Below are positions 28,393 through 36,388 of a stretch of DNA of 60,556 nucleotides, piece by piece (position 1 is the first letter of the stretch; the number at the start of each line of letters is the position of its first letter). The position numbers and the translations under genes are program-made. The stretch is from Marinosulfonomonas sp. (GTDB lineage Bacteria > Pseudomonadota > Alphaproteobacteria > Rhodobacterales > Rhodobacteraceae). The stretch is taken from contig WFNH01000086.1 in assembly GCA_015488685.1 (NCBI GenBank), forward strand, positions 1-60,556, given 5' to 3'. The notes beneath the pieces are model-generated. The model saw only the letters and a list, made by a program, of their open reading frames with translations, was not told the origin of the DNA and searched no databases.

Positions 28393-28412
28393 TGCCTCCG
28401 GCGGGGATATTT
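28393..28412. repeat. Dispersed 20-bp element, copy 3
   Basis: TGCCTCCGGCGGGGATATTT, the exact reverse complement of the copy before proA. It fills most of the 54-bp gap between the two ATPase genes of the importer operon, the only copy inside an operon here. Confidence 0.85.
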
Positions 28413-28436
28413 GCGGAACAAAGATGGGAGGGGGCC

Positions 28437-29150
28437 ATGTCTGAACCGTTTCTGATTGGCGATGCCATGACCGGTGGCTATGGCAAAGGCCCCGATATTC
28501 TGCACGAATGCACCATTGCCGTGGACAAGGGACAAATAGCCGTGATCGTCGGCCCCAACGGTGCCGGCAAATCCACCGCGATGAAGGCTGTGTTCGGGAT
28601 GCTGAATGTGCACTCGGGCGCGGTGCGTCTGGGGGGCGAGGATATCACCAACCTGTCGCCGCAGGCCCGTGTGGGCAAGGGCATGGCCTTTGTGCCGCAG
28701 ACCCACAACATTTTCACCGGCATGACGGTTGAGGAAAATCTTGAAATGGGGGCGTTTTTGCGTCGTGACGACATTTCCCACACGATGGAGCAGGTCTATG
28801 ATCTGTTCCCGATCCTGAAGGACAAACGTTATCAGATGGCGGGCGAATTGTCCGGCGGGCAGCGTCAGCAGGTGGCCGTGGGCCGCGCGCTGATGACACG
28901 GCCGCAGGTTCTGATGCTGGACGAGCCCACCGCAGGGGTTTCACCAATCGTGATGGACGAATTGTTTGACCGCATCATCGAGGTCGCCCGCACCGGCATT
29001 TCCATCCTGATGGTCGAACAAAACGCACGCCAAGCACTGGAAATCGCCGACAAGGGCTATGTTCTGGTGCAGGGCCGCAACCGGTTCACCGACACGGGGC
29101 AGGTTCTGTTGAACGACCCCGAAGTGCGCAAAAGCTTTTTGGGAGGGTAG
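28437..29150 (+). CDS. Branched-chain-amino-acid-type ABC transporter ATPase (LivF-like)
   Basis: A 237-residue ATPase, the shorter partner of the importer pair. Walker A is GPNGAGKS, the signature is LSGGQRQQVAVGRAL, Walker B is LMLDEPTAGVSP, and the switch region is LMVEQNARQALEIAD, a LivF hallmark. It also has the family's FVPQTHNIFTGMTVEENLEM Q-loop block. The ATG at 28437 has GGGAGGGGG before it. The dispersed element lies between this gene and the first ATPase. Confidence 0.93.
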   Translation: MSEPFLIGDAMTGGYGKGPDILHECTIAVDKGQIAVIVGPNGAGKSTAMKAVFGMLNVHSGAVRLGGEDITNLSPQARVGKGMAFVPQTHNIFTGMTVEENLEMGAFLRRDDISHTMEQVYDLFPILKDKRYQMAGELSGGQRQQVAVGRALMTRPQVLMLDEPTAGVSPIVMDELFDRIIEVARTGISILMVEQNARQALEIADKGYVLVQGRNRFTDTGQVLLNDPEVRKSFLGG

Positions 29151-29154
29151 GGGG

Positions 29155-29511
29155 ATGAGATTTCTGATTGCTTTTCTGATGCTGCCAACGCTGGCATGGG
29201 CGGGGGACGAATTTGCCACCTGCCATTTCAGCACCGAATGTTTCGAGGGGGAAACCTGCGCGGATACCGATTATAGCTTTGTTGTGAACCATGATGACCA
29301 AACTGGCTTTGTCATCCAGACCGACGCCGAAAACATCGGCGGGCTGGTGTTTGACAACCGTTTCCCAGACGAAACCAGCACGCTGATCGGTGCCACTGAA
29401 ACTGCTTATCACATGCTGACCATCGCCCCAGAGGGGGCGGCGCGCTATTCGGTGCAAATGCAGGGGCCGATGGTGGTTTCCTATATGGGACAATGCGAGG
29501 GTATGAACTAA
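29155..29511 (+). CDS. Small exported protein inside the ABC importer operon
   Basis: A 118-residue protein with a signal peptide (MRFLIAFLMLPTLAWA) and a mature domain with five cysteines: three clustered at the start (in ATCHFS, TECFEG, ETCADT) and a late one in GQCEGMN, so disulphides are likely. The middle is beta-rich. I do not recognise a family. It begins 4 bp after the LivF-like gene, with GGAGGG upstream, and its stop TAA shares a base with the ATG of the permease. Translation is therefore coupled to the transporter. Such placement suggests a periplasmic accessory of the importer, which is inference. Confidence 0.75.
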   Translation: MRFLIAFLMLPTLAWAGDEFATCHFSTECFEGETCADTDYSFVVNHDDQTGFVIQTDAENIGGLVFDNRFPDETSTLIGATETAYHMLTIAPEGAARYSVQMQGPMVVSYMGQCEGMN

Positions 29512-30521
29512 TGGACTTTCTAAACGCCCTTGTGGCCTTTTCCAACTATGTGCTGATCCCCGCAGTTGCCTACGGTAGCCAACTGGCGCTGGGGGCGCTG
29601 GGGGTGACGCTGATTTACGGTATCTTACGGTTTTCCAACTTTGCCCACGGCGATACGATGGCATTCGGCACTATGGTGACGATCCTGTTTACATGGTGGT
29701 TCCAGAGCATGGGGATCAACCTTGGACCGCTGCCAACCGCCCTGCTGGCACTGCCGTTCGGTATATTGGGCACGATGATACTGGTGCTGATCACCGATCG
29801 GATGGTGTATCGGTTCTATCGAAAACAAAAGGCCGCACCGGTGATTTTCGTGATGGTATCATTGGGGGTGATGTTCATCCTGAACGGGCTGGTGCGCTTT
29901 ATCATCGGGCCGGGTGATCGACGTTTTGCCGATGGCGAACGCTTCATCATGACGGCGCGGGAATTCAAACATATGACCGGCCTGAAAGAAGGTCTGGCGC
30001 TGAAAACCACCCAAGGTATTACCGTTGTCACGGCTGTTCTGGTGGTGATCGCACTGTTCTGGTTCCTGAACCGCACCCGCACCGGTAAATCCATGCGCGC
30101 CTTTTCCGATAACGAGGATCTGGCGCTATTGTCGGGCATCAACCCCGAACGCGTGGTGGTCTATACCTGGATGATCGTGGCGGCGCTGATCACCATTGCC
30201 GGCGTGCTGTACGGGCTGGACAAGTCCTTCAAACCCTTCACCTATTTCCAACTGCTGCTGCCGATTTTCGCCAGCGCGATTGTGGGTGGCCTTGGCAATC
30301 CGATTGGTGCGATTGCCGGCGGGTTTGTCATCGCCTTTTCGGAAATGACCATCACCTATGCGTGGAAAAAAGTGCTGGTTTACCTGATGCCAGAAAGCCT
30401 CGAACCTTCGGGTTTGGTGCAGCTTTTGTCCACCGATTATAAATTCGCGGTCAGCTTTGTGATCCTGATCATCGTGCTGCTGTTCCGTCCGACCGGCCTG
30501 TTCAAGGGGAAATCCGTATGA
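29511..30521 (+). CDS. Branched-chain-amino-acid-type ABC transporter permease (LivH-like)
   Basis: A 336-residue inner-membrane permease with about eight hydrophobic segments. The first has GALGVTLIYGILRFSNFAHG, a LivH hallmark. The cytoplasmic coupling loop is in RAFSDNEDLALLSGINPERV, and IFASAIVGGLGNPIGAIAGG is the conserved GG-N block. The length is above LivH of E. coli (308), with an extra periplasmic loop around residues 135-165. It overlaps the previous stop by one base and the next start by four. Confidence 0.92.
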   Translation: MDFLNALVAFSNYVLIPAVAYGSQLALGALGVTLIYGILRFSNFAHGDTMAFGTMVTILFTWWFQSMGINLGPLPTALLALPFGILGTMILVLITDRMVYRFYRKQKAAPVIFVMVSLGVMFILNGLVRFIIGPGDRRFADGERFIMTAREFKHMTGLKEGLALKTTQGITVVTAVLVVIALFWFLNRTRTGKSMRAFSDNEDLALLSGINPERVVVYTWMIVAALITIAGVLYGLDKSFKPFTYFQLLLPIFASAIVGGLGNPIGAIAGGFVIAFSEMTITYAWKKVLVYLMPESLEPSGLVQLLSTDYKFAVSFVILIIVLLFRPTGLFKGKSV

Positions 30522-31828
30522 GCGATACTGTCAAAAATACCGCCCTGTTTGCCCTTGTGGCTGTGTTGATTATCTGGACCGGCTTTTCCCAAAGCTGGAA
30601 CCTTGCGCTGCAAATCCTGAACATGGGCCTGATCAGCGCGATCATGGCGCTGGGGGTAAACCTGCAATGGGGGTTTGCCGGATTGTTCAACGTCGGGATT
30701 ATGGGGTTCGTTGCGGTGGGCGGTCTGGCCGCTGTGCTATTTTCCATGCCACCCGTGCCCGAGGCATTCTGGGCCGGTGGTCCACGCGCGTTGTTTTCTT
30801 TGCTGGTCGGGGCAGGGGTGATCGTTGCCGCCGTGCTGGTAATGAAGAAAATGGCCGCCAGCCGCAAACGTAATCTTTTGGTGGTGGCTATCCTTGTCGG
30901 CGGGTTCTTCCTGTTCCGTGCACTGTTTGATCCGGCTGTAGATGCAATCGAGGCGGTGAACTCGGCTTCGGCCGGATATATGGGCGGGCTGGGCCTGCCT
31001 GTTATTCTGGCCTGGCCTTTGGGCGGTGTGCTGGCCGCTGGCGTGGCCTGGGTGATCGGTAAAACCGCATTGGGTTTGCGCAGCGATTATCTGGCGATTG
31101 CCACGCTGGGGATTGCGGAAATCATCATTGCGGTGATGAAGAACGAAGACTGGCTGGCGCGTGGCGTTAAGAATGTCTCCGGTATCCCGCGCCCCTTTAT
31201 TACCCCGCGCGAAATCAATTTGCAGAATGATCCGGGGTTTGTGGAAACCGTTACAAATCTGGGGCTTGATCCGGTCACAGCCTCGTCGCTCTATGTCAAA
31301 CTCAGCTATACGTTGCTGTTTTCCGTGGTGCTGATTATTCTGTTTATTCTGGCCCAACGCGCACTCAAAAGCCCGTGGGGACGTATGATGCGAGCCATCC
31401 GCGATAACGAGGTTGCAGCGATGGCGATGGGTAAGAATGTCACTAAGCGCCATTTGCAGATTTTCGTTCTGGGGTCTGCCATCTGCGGTCTTGCGGGCGC
31501 GATGATGACGACGCTGGACGGGCAGCTTACGCCGGGCAGTTATCAACCGCTACGCTTTACCTTTCTGATCTGGGTCATGGTGATCGTTGGTGGCTCGGGC
31601 AGTAATCTGGGGGCCATTCTGGGCGGGTTCCTGATATATTTCTTCTGGATCCGTGTGGGGCAATGGGGCCCTGATCTGATGTATTTTATCACATCCGGCC
31701 TGCCTGACGACAGTGCGTTAAAGGCGCATCTGATCGACAGTGCCGCGCATATGCGCCTGCTGACCATGGGGCTGATTTTGCTGCTGGTGTTGCGGTTCAG
31801 TCCGCGTGGATTGATCCCCGAAAAATAA
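30518..31828 (+). CDS. Branched-chain-amino-acid-type ABC transporter permease (LivM-like)
   Basis: A 436-residue permease. Hydrophobic segments run through both halves. The coupling loop is RMMRAIRDNEVAAMAMGKNV, and VMVIVGGSGSNLGAILGGFL is the conserved glycine block. The N-terminal half contains an inserted hydrophobic pair around residues 90-130, which makes it longer than the usual 320-425. LGVNLQWGFAGLFNVG near residue 50 is the LivM signature. It overlaps the LivH-like gene by ATGA and ends the operon, before an inverted repeat at 31852. Confidence 0.92.
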   Translation: MSDTVKNTALFALVAVLIIWTGFSQSWNLALQILNMGLISAIMALGVNLQWGFAGLFNVGIMGFVAVGGLAAVLFSMPPVPEAFWAGGPRALFSLLVGAGVIVAAVLVMKKMAASRKRNLLVVAILVGGFFLFRALFDPAVDAIEAVNSASAGYMGGLGLPVILAWPLGGVLAAGVAWVIGKTALGLRSDYLAIATLGIAEIIIAVMKNEDWLARGVKNVSGIPRPFITPREINLQNDPGFVETVTNLGLDPVTASSLYVKLSYTLLFSVVLIILFILAQRALKSPWGRMMRAIRDNEVAAMAMGKNVTKRHLQIFVLGSAICGLAGAMMTTLDGQLTPGSYQPLRFTFLIWVMVIVGGSGSNLGAILGGFLIYFFWIRVGQWGPDLMYFITSGLPDDSALKAHLIDSAAHMRLLTMGLILLLVLRFSPRGLIPEK

Positions 31829-31851
31829 CAAACCGGCTGTTTGCGACAGTG

Positions 31852-31889
31852 CTGATACAAAGCTCATAAATATTTGAACTTTGTATCAG
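31852..31889. terminator. 11-bp inverted repeat after the importer operon
   Basis: CTGATACAAAG at 31852-31862 is the exact reverse complement of 31879-31889, with a 16-base AT-rich spacer. It lies 24 bp past the last permease gene and 27 bp before the cueR-like promoter. It may be a terminator or a protein-binding site; it lacks a T tract, so I cannot decide. Confidence 0.5.
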
Positions 31890-31915
31890 TCCTATGGATT
31901 GAACCGGTCTGCGGG

Positions 31916-31946
31916 TTGCACTAACCTTCCTGTAGTAGGAATGTTG
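31916..31946 (+). promoter_or_regulatory. MerR/CueR-type promoter with 19-bp spacer and dyad operator
   Basis: A TTGCAC -35 at 31916-31921 is followed, after 19 bases, by a weak -10 region at 31941. The long spacer holds the dyad AACCTTCCT (31923-31931) and AGGAATGTT (31937-31945), with one mismatch between arms. CCTTCC/GGAAGG arms are the CueR/HmrR operator pattern. The site lies just before the cueR-like gene and points to autoregulation. Confidence 0.65.
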
Positions 31947-31959
31947 CAGGAGCGATAAG

Positions 31960-32346
31960 ATGAACGTAGGACAAGCCGCAGAGCAGGCCGGATTGCCGGT
32001 GAAAACGGTTCGCTATTATGCCGATATCGGTCTGGTCGAGCCAATGGGCCGCTCGGACGCCGGTTACCGGCTTTATGGTGATGGCGAGGTCAGCAAACTG
32101 ACCTTCATTCGCCGCGCCCGTGCCTTTGACTTTTCCGTTAAGGATTGCCGCGAATTGCTGGGGTTGTACGAAGACAAGAGCCGTTCCAGCAAGGATGTGA
32201 AAAAGATCGCCCTGAAACGTCTGGCGGAAATTGATGAAAAACTGACCGAGCTGCAAAAACTGCGTGACGAACTGGCCCGTGTGGCGCATGAATGTCATGG
32301 TGACAATCGCCCCGATTGTCCGATCCTCGACAGTTTTTCCAGCTAG
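31960..32346 (+). CDS. cueR: MerR-family regulator, CueR/HmrR type
   Basis: A 128-residue regulator. The winged helix-turn-helix is at residues 1-70 (MNVGQAAEQAGLPVKTVRYY, then GYRLYGDGEVSKLTFIRRAR), followed by the long dimer helix (LAEIDEKLTELQKLRDELA). The metal-binding loop near the C-terminus is CHGDNRPDCPIL, a C-x7-C-P pattern like the two cysteines of CueR that bind Cu(I). AGGAG lies before the start. No copper ATPase or chaperone is beside it. Instead a Cys/Met-metabolism enzyme starts 8 bp downstream. Metal identity (Cu, Ag, Au) cannot be settled from sequence. Confidence 0.85.
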   Translation: MNVGQAAEQAGLPVKTVRYYADIGLVEPMGRSDAGYRLYGDGEVSKLTFIRRARAFDFSVKDCRELLGLYEDKSRSSKDVKKIALKRLAEIDEKLTELQKLRDELARVAHECHGDNRPDCPILDSFSS

Positions 32347-32354
32347 GACGCCCT

Positions 32355-33536
32355 ATGACCGATACCCCCCGCAGCATCGTGCGCCGCACCCCGTGGCCCG
32401 ATACCGTTTCGCGTGCCGTGGGCACACCGTTGCAGCCGTCAGTGGTCTATGCCTCGGAAAGCCCGGACCAGTTGGATGAGCAATACGAGGGGGGGCAGGG
32501 CTATACCTATGCCCGCGAAGGCCATCCCAATGCCACCGTGCTGGCACAGAAAATTGATGGGCTGGAGGGGGCAACGGACGGCATCATCACCGGTTCCGGC
32601 ATGGCGGCGATTTCGGCGGCTTTGATCGGGGTGCTGAAAGCGGGCGATCATGTGGTGGCGGCGGATCAGCTGTATGGCCGCAGCCTGCGCCTGCTGACAC
32701 AGGATTTGCCGCGCCTGGGGATCAGGGCGGATTTTGCCGACCCTACGGATATCAAAGCATTTTCTGCCGCACTCCGCCCAGATACACGCCTGATCCTGAT
32801 TGAAGTGGTATCAAACCCCACCCTGCGTGTGGCCGATCTGGAGGGGATCGCCCGTGTTGCCAAGGAACGCGGGATTCTGCTGATGGTGGACAACACATTC
32901 ACTACCCCGCGTGGCATCCGGCCGTTTGACTATGGCGCTGATATTGTGGTGCATTCGGTGACCAAAATTCTGGCGGGGCATTCTGATGTGACGCTGGGTT
33001 ATGTTGCCGCGCGCGATGAAGCCTTGCGCGAAGCGATCCGGCAGGCGGTGGTGACATGGGGTATGACCCCCAGCCCGTTTGATTGCTGGTTGGCCGAACG
33101 CGGGCTGTATTCGTTTGAATTGCGGTATGATCGGGCCGAACAAAACGCAGCCGCGCTGGCCGACCATCTGTGCGCGCTTTCAGGTGTTAAACAGGTGCTT
33201 TACCCCACGCATCCCGACCACCCCGACCACAACCGTGCTGGTACTTTGCTGAACGGGCGGGGCGGGCATATGGTTAGCTTTGAATTGCACGGCGGACGTG
33301 ACGCCGCCAATACCCTGACCCGCGCAGCCCCGAACATCGCCTTTGCCCCGACACTGGGCGACATCGGCACAACGCTGTCACACCCCGCATCCTCGTCCCA
33401 TCGGGCGCTCACAGAAAGGGAGCGTGAAAAATTGGGAATCTCGGAAGGATTCTTTCGTATATCCGTCGGGATCGAGGATATTGCCCTGCTGAAAGAGGAA
33501 TTCAAAATTGCAATAGAAGCCACTGAAGGTATTTAG
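32355..33536 (+). CDS. PLP-dependent cystathionine lyase-like enzyme
   Basis: A 393-residue member of the Cys/Met-metabolism PLP family, which cleaves or forms C-S bonds (cystathionine beta- or gamma-lyase, O-acetylhomoserine sulfhydrylase). The pyridoxal lysine is in VHSVTKILAGHSDVTLG, and the substrate blocks YTYAREGHPNATVLAQKIDG, SGMAAISAAL, EVVSNPTLRVADL and VDNTFTTPRGIRPFDYGADI are typical. SLSHPASSSHR-like TLSHPASSSHRALT lies near the end. The enzyme could be MetC or a related lyase; the exact reaction is not decided. It is translated from the same transcript as the CueR-like regulator, an unusual pairing. AGGA precedes the start. Confidence 0.88.
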   Translation: MTDTPRSIVRRTPWPDTVSRAVGTPLQPSVVYASESPDQLDEQYEGGQGYTYAREGHPNATVLAQKIDGLEGATDGIITGSGMAAISAALIGVLKAGDHVVAADQLYGRSLRLLTQDLPRLGIRADFADPTDIKAFSAALRPDTRLILIEVVSNPTLRVADLEGIARVAKERGILLMVDNTFTTPRGIRPFDYGADIVVHSVTKILAGHSDVTLGYVAARDEALREAIRQAVVTWGMTPSPFDCWLAERGLYSFELRYDRAEQNAAALADHLCALSGVKQVLYPTHPDHPDHNRAGTLLNGRGGHMVSFELHGGRDAANTLTRAAPNIAFAPTLGDIGTTLSHPASSSHRALTEREREKLGISEGFFRISVGIEDIALLKEEFKIAIEATEGI

Positions 33537-33895
33537 AACGAGTGGAGCTTGGGACCGGCGCGGACCTCGATTATATCGAAATCAAGGGACGGAAATTCTA
33601 TTTTCACTTCTCGCAAGATGATTTCCGGATTAGGAAATGGTGGGGCAAGGGCGCGGATACGGCCAGAGAAATCAAAAAAGTCAAGAACCGCAACAATATC
33701 GAGAACATCGAAATTTTCGGCCAAAAGCGGACATAGTATAATATCGGGTTGAAGCTCGGCTAATAACACAGCCGTCAGTTCTGAAAACGCACAAAACCGG
33801 GTTTGTGCGATCTTCGGAAGGTCGCGACCAGATGCAATCCATTGGTCAATGTCGCCCACAACAAGTATCAACAATTTATTGTTGATCTTGGTCAT
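33533..33895 (-). CDS. Small hypothetical protein (response-regulator-like pattern)
   Basis: A 120-residue cytoplasmic protein. It has a pattern of alternating beta-strands and helices (LLILVVGDIDQWI, IAQTRFCAFSELTAVLLAEL, PDIILCPLLAENFDVLDIVA, RIRALAPPFPNPEIILREV), like a degenerate receiver domain lacking the phosphorylated Asp. I do not recognise a named family. It converges on the lyase gene, the ends overlapping by 4 bp, and is divergent from phoR. The ribosome site is weak (GGAAACGG). Confidence 0.55.
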   Translation of the reverse strand: MTKINNKLLILVVGDIDQWIASGRDLPKIAQTRFCAFSELTAVLLAELQPDIILCPLLAENFDVLDIVAVLDFFDFSGRIRALAPPFPNPEIILREVKIEFPSLDFDIIEVRAGPKLHSF

Positions 33896-34092
33896 TCCGT
33901 TTCCATCCCATTTTGTTCAGCATTCAGTGTATTGATGCTGATTAGGTGACAATGTACAAAAGTTACGAAAAATTGCTAGCCGGAAATACCGTCTTGGTTG
34001 TTTATTTCTGCTGGAACTGTTGCAATCGTACTGTATGCCTGCGGCATATTGAAATAAACGAAAAGAAACCGCAGGGATTGGATGTTTATTAT

Positions 34093-35139
34093 ATGATGAG
34101 TGACGATTCCAAAAACATCATTTCTGCAATTCCGATGCCATTGGTTTTGATAGAGGCGCAAGGGCGCATCCGATTTGCTAATAAGTCAGCGGGCGAAGTG
34201 TTTGGTCTAAACCTGGAAGGGAAGCATTTTACAAATGTTATGCGGCAGCCAGATCTGCTTGGGGCCATAGAAACTGCCATTCAGAGCGGCAAATCCTGTA
34301 AGTCCCGCTATCAAAATGCAATTGGGGACAGTTCCACCCTTTATGAGGTGACATGTTCGCCTGTCCCGGATCAAGAAAATTCACCAGCTATACTGGTCAG
34401 TTTTGAAGATGTTTCACCACTCTTGGAAGCCGACCAGATGCGCAGTGATTTTGTTGCAAATGTCAGCCACGAGCTTCGGAGTCCTTTGACTGCGTTGTTG
34501 GGGTTTATCGAAACTTTGCAAGGGCCGGCAAAGGATGACGCGCAGGCAAATACCAGATTTCTAGAGCTTATGCAGCGCGAAACCAAAAGAATGACGCGTT
34601 TGGTCGGGGACCTTTTATCTCTATCTAAGGTAGAAACAGAAGAACGGGTTCGGCCGAATGAAATAATTGATGTTATCTCGGTTATTGATATTTCTATTCA
34701 GGTGCTGAAATCTGTTGCAAAAGACGGGAATGTTACCCTTTATTTCCATAAACCCGAAGATCGGGTAACGATGGTAAAAGGGGACGCAGACCAGTTACAG
34801 CAGGTATTTACCAACCTAATCGAAAACGCGATTAAATATGGCGGGAGCAACGGCGAAGTCCATATCGATGTTGTCAATCATGACCATGAACCAAGTCTGC
34901 GCGGGCCTGCGGTTTACATATCTATTTCTGATAAAGGGGACGGGATATCCCAATTACACATCCCGCGGCTGACGGAACGGTTTTACCGCATCGACAACCA
35001 TCGCTCGCGCGAAATGGGTGGAACCGGATTGGGATTGGCAATTGTAAAACACATCGTCAATCGGCATCGCGGACGGTTAAAGATCTCCAGCGTTAAAGGG
35101 CAGGGCAGCAGATTTACGGTGATCCTTCCTGCGGCTTAG
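34093..35139 (+). CDS. phoR: Phosphate-regulon sensor histidine kinase
   Basis: A 348-residue sensor kinase with no transmembrane segment in this frame. A PAS-like domain is at about residues 10-110 (AIPMPLVLIEAQGRIRFANK). The H-box with His126 is in DFVANVSHELRSPLTALLGF. The catalytic domain has N-box LIENAIKYGGS, G1 SDKGDGI and G2 GGTGLGLAIVKHI. Roseobacter PhoR proteins are of this short form. The start at 34093 (ATGATG) is chosen because the PAS domain begins just after; the in-frame extension upstream has no family resemblance. It is followed by the Pho box and pstS, with phoB at the far end of the cluster. Codon use is more AT-rich than in the pst genes. Confidence 0.9.
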   Translation: MMSDDSKNIISAIPMPLVLIEAQGRIRFANKSAGEVFGLNLEGKHFTNVMRQPDLLGAIETAIQSGKSCKSRYQNAIGDSSTLYEVTCSPVPDQENSPAILVSFEDVSPLLEADQMRSDFVANVSHELRSPLTALLGFIETLQGPAKDDAQANTRFLELMQRETKRMTRLVGDLLSLSKVETEERVRPNEIIDVISVIDISIQVLKSVAKDGNVTLYFHKPEDRVTMVKGDADQLQQVFTNLIENAIKYGGSNGEVHIDVVNHDHEPSLRGPAVYISISDKGDGISQLHIPRLTERFYRIDNHRSREMGGTGLGLAIVKHIVNRHRGRLKISSVKGQGSRFTVILPAA

Positions 35140-35147
35140 GCGGGGGA

Positions 35148-35187
35148 TTGTCATAAAGCCGTTACAAAAGTTTCACATAAGCATAGC
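35148..35187 (+). promoter_or_regulatory. Pho box (PhoB-binding repeats) before pstS
   Basis: Seven-base repeats spaced by four-base A/T-rich linkers, period 11: TTGTCAT at 35148, CCGTTAC at 35159, GTTTCAC at 35170 and a weaker GCATAGC at 35181. The spacing and CTGTCAT-like half-sites are the classic PhoB binding pattern. It lies 60-100 bp before the pstS start and overlaps the presumed -35 region, so phosphate starvation should switch on pstSCAB-phoU-phoB. Confidence 0.88.
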
Positions 35188-35254
35188 AACAGGATCCTAG
35201 ATTCGAATCGTGGCCGCTGTTGGCCCTTTGCGAAATTCTGACAGGAGTTAAAAA

Positions 35255-36292
35255 ATGTCCTTTGCTATTCGCCTTACCACTGTTGCGGTTGCAGCACTTG
35301 CTGCCGGTTCCGCCTCTGCGCGGGATCAGATTCAAATTGCTGGGTCCAGCACGGTTTTGCCCTATGCCACTATTGTTGCCGAAGCTTTTGGTGAAAACTT
35401 TGATTTCCCGACACCTGTTGTCGAAGGCGGCGGTTCTGGTGCCGGTCGCAAAGCGCTGTGCGAAGGGGTAGGTGAAAACACCATTGACATCGCCGATTCA
35501 TCATCGCGCATCAAGCAATCTGACATCGACAATTGTGCCAGCAACGGCGTGACCGAAATTCAGGAAGTCCGCATCGGTTATGACGGCATCGTCTTTGCGT
35601 CCGACATCAACGGCAACAAATTCGCCTTCACACCGGCGGACTGGTATAGTGCTATCGCCGCAAAAGTGGCCAAAGACGGCAAGCTGGTCGATAATACTGC
35701 AACATCCTGGCATGATGTGAATGCGGATCTGCCGGATCAGGAAATCCTGGCCTACATCCCGGGCACCAAACACGGCACCCGCGAAGTTTTTGACAAAAAG
35801 GTAATTGTCGCAGGCTGTAAGGCGACGGGTGCTTATGACCTTTTCAAAGAACAGTCCGGCGGCGATTCAAAGGCTGCCAAGAAGATGTGCAACATGCTGC
35901 GCACTGACGGAAAATCGGTTGATGTTGACGGTGATTACACCGAAACTCTGGCCCGCCTTGCGGCCAATTCGCAAGCAATCGGTGTGTTTGGTTTGTCCTT
36001 TTACCAAAACAACACCGACAAGCTTCAGGTTGCGACCATGGGTGGTGTTGTGCCATCGGTTGAAACGATCGCAAGCGGTGAATACCCCGTGTCGCGCCCT
36101 CTATATTTCTATGTCAAGAATGCGCATCTGGACGTGATCCCGGGCTTGCAGGAATATATCGAATTCTTTGTGTCCGATGATATGGCTGGTCCTGATGGTC
36201 CGCTGGCAGAATATGGTCTGGTGCCGGATCCGGAACTTGCCAAAACACAGGAAGCGGTTGCCAACCGCACACCAATGGGCCCGCTGGAGTAA
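35255..36292 (+). CDS. pstS: Phosphate ABC transporter, periplasmic binding protein
   Basis: A 345-residue binding protein. The signal peptide is MSFAIRLTTVAVAALAAGSA and cleavage follows ASA-R. Phosphate-site blocks are IQIAGSSTVLPYATIVAEAF, VVEGGGSGAGRKALCEG, DIADSSSRIKQSD and PGTKHGTREVF. An inserted region (about residues 190-215) carries extra cysteines (AGCKATG, KKMCNML). Phosphate binding with high affinity is expected. A Pho box precedes it, and AGGAG lies before the ATG. A hairpin follows at 36312 before pstC. Confidence 0.95.
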   Translation: MSFAIRLTTVAVAALAAGSASARDQIQIAGSSTVLPYATIVAEAFGENFDFPTPVVEGGGSGAGRKALCEGVGENTIDIADSSSRIKQSDIDNCASNGVTEIQEVRIGYDGIVFASDINGNKFAFTPADWYSAIAAKVAKDGKLVDNTATSWHDVNADLPDQEILAYIPGTKHGTREVFDKKVIVAGCKATGAYDLFKEQSGGDSKAAKKMCNMLRTDGKSVDVDGDYTETLARLAANSQAIGVFGLSFYQNNTDKLQVATMGGVVPSVETIASGEYPVSRPLYFYVKNAHLDVIPGLQEYIEFFVSDDMAGPDGPLAEYGLVPDPELAKTQEAVANRTPMGPLE

Positions 36293-36311
36293 GCAAGCCC
36301 CTGAAACACCG

Positions 36312-36336
36312 GACAGCGCCGCAACATGGCGCTGTC
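36312..36336 (+). terminator. Intercistronic hairpin between pstS and pstC
   Basis: GACAGCGCC and GGCGCTGTC form a perfect 9-base stem with a 7-base loop, followed by TTCAATTTT. It starts 20 bases after the pstS stop. It should end part of the transcripts, or protect the pstS message, so that binding protein exceeds permease. Confidence 0.78.
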
Positions 36337-36388
36337 TTCAATTTTCCGGCCCGTTTACAAGGGGCCTTGCCAATAGCCCGAGGGCAAT

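Noticed and set aside
33980-34057. Hydrophobic stretch (IPSWLFISAGTVAIVLYACG) in another frame just before phoR
   Set aside because: It resembles a membrane segment and could be a frameshifted remnant of a PhoR anchor, but it has no start codon with a ribosome site, and the short PhoR form without membrane anchor is usual in roseobacters.
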